Below, piece after piece: positions 42,298 through 42,999 of a stretch of 42,999 bases of DNA. The position numbers were made by a program, and so were the translations under genes. The stretch covers positions 75,498 through 118,496 of the forward strand of contig NW_003208985.1 in the NCBI RefSeq assembly GCF_000006405.1, read 5' to 3'. The DNA is from Perkinsus marinus ATCC 50983 (lineage: Eukaryota; Perkinsozoa; Perkinsida; Perkinsidae). Under the pieces are notes generated by a model, which did no database searches, was not told the DNA's origin, and saw nothing but the letters and a program-made list of their open reading frames with translations. The stretch's first letter is position 1, and each line of letters opens with the position of its first letter.

Positions 42298-42999
42298 GGA
42301 GAACATGAGGCTCCAACATGAGAGCTGGCTGGGCTTTTTTTATTGAAGGCTCTGTCTTCACCAGCAGCCACATACTACAACACATTCCAATCTGCTCTTT
42401 CTCCCGCCTTAAAAGGAAGTTTAGTTCGCTTCAGTGAGTGTTGGGGACTTCATTCGCTTAATACGTCGGTGGATTCTATACCGTAACGGTGGTGATTAAT
42501 GTCCACCAGCACGCTAACAAAATTGGGCATGCACTCGACGAACCTTCCCTAGTATTATCGCTCGTGCTTGTAGCACTATCACTGACATGTGATTTTTCTG
42601 ATCTCGTCAAGCTGTAAAACAGCCGGAAGGTGTGTGTGTATGAGTGTTAAGTCCAAGGCCGACAACACGGCTTAGTTAAACTCGCATCGATGCACATTAG
42701 TTCACCAGGGATCAGATTGAGCCTATTAAATTGTCTCGTCACCACGGCAAGAAGTGTTGTCCAGGAGACATGTCAAGACACTTCCTTCCCTCGGGAGGAT
42801 TCGCTTCCGGATGGTCGATCGTCAGGAACTAATGTTTCGGATGAAATGCAGTACGTCGCAATGAAGTTATGACTATCGTTGGGAAGACGAAGCCAATATT
42901 AGCTGATGTAATTCTTTTTCCCTTTCTTGGTGTTAAATGCCTCATGTTTCCAAACGGAGAGAGCTTCAGCGACTCGAGCAGTTGACACTGTGAATGTTG
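42298..42999. other. 3' end of window, no supported gene
   Basis: A 60-codon frame at 42690-42872 lacks support. Nothing else recognisable. Confidence 0.5.

Overview
The window reads as nuclear DNA of a protist. Genes lie on both strands and are cut by many GT-AG introns, most only 40-60 bases long. Mobile elements sit between genes, inside introns and inside one broken gene, and one run of 100 N marks an assembly join. A Perkinsus-like alveolate fits best: tiny introns, an S8 subtilase, large fibronectin type III (FN3) proteins, a PKA-type kinase and Mutator elements. This is inference from gene content, not a database match. Exon models below were built by eye from splice consensus, phase and domain continuity; every complete model sums to a multiple of three.

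Layout. 1-8.6 kb: 3' part of a very large FN3-repeat gene (19 exons seen, about 1,838 codons, 17-18 FN3 domains), whose longer introns carry small inverted-repeat elements. 9.1-10.7 kb: complete cAMP-dependent-type protein kinase (359 aa, 8 exons). 11.0-11.5 kb: a PB1-domain gene killed by two stops. 12.1-13.8 kb: a Tc1/mariner element with 197-211 bp inverted repeats, a full-length transposase whose third catalytic acid is Lys, and the N gap. 14.1-15.5 kb: GNAT acetyltransferase. 16.6-24.6 kb: a subtilase pseudogene split by a 7.08 kb Mutator-like element (MULE) with a 10 bp target duplication; the MULE carries a SWIM-finger transposase, a second gene and a 16-copy 47 bp array.

25-35.5 kb: an intact PB1 gene, two paralogous secreted proteins with a six-cysteine module (one also has a Thr-rich mucin-like tail), and a four-helix membrane protein. 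36.1-37.2 kb: a 1.1 kb fold-back element with about 340 bp arms. 37.6-39.3 kb: a CUE-domain gene. 40.5 kb: a tRNA-His(GTG). 41.0-42.3 kb: a small two-helix membrane protein whose long intron holds another miniature element.

The genes do not form one pathway. Secreted or surface proteins (FN3 protein, Cys-module proteins, subtilase), signalling (kinase, PB1) and ubiquitin binding (CUE) are interspersed with transposons. The most notable features are the MULE insertion with its repeat array, the two miniature-element families in introns, the fold-back element and the six-Cys module family.
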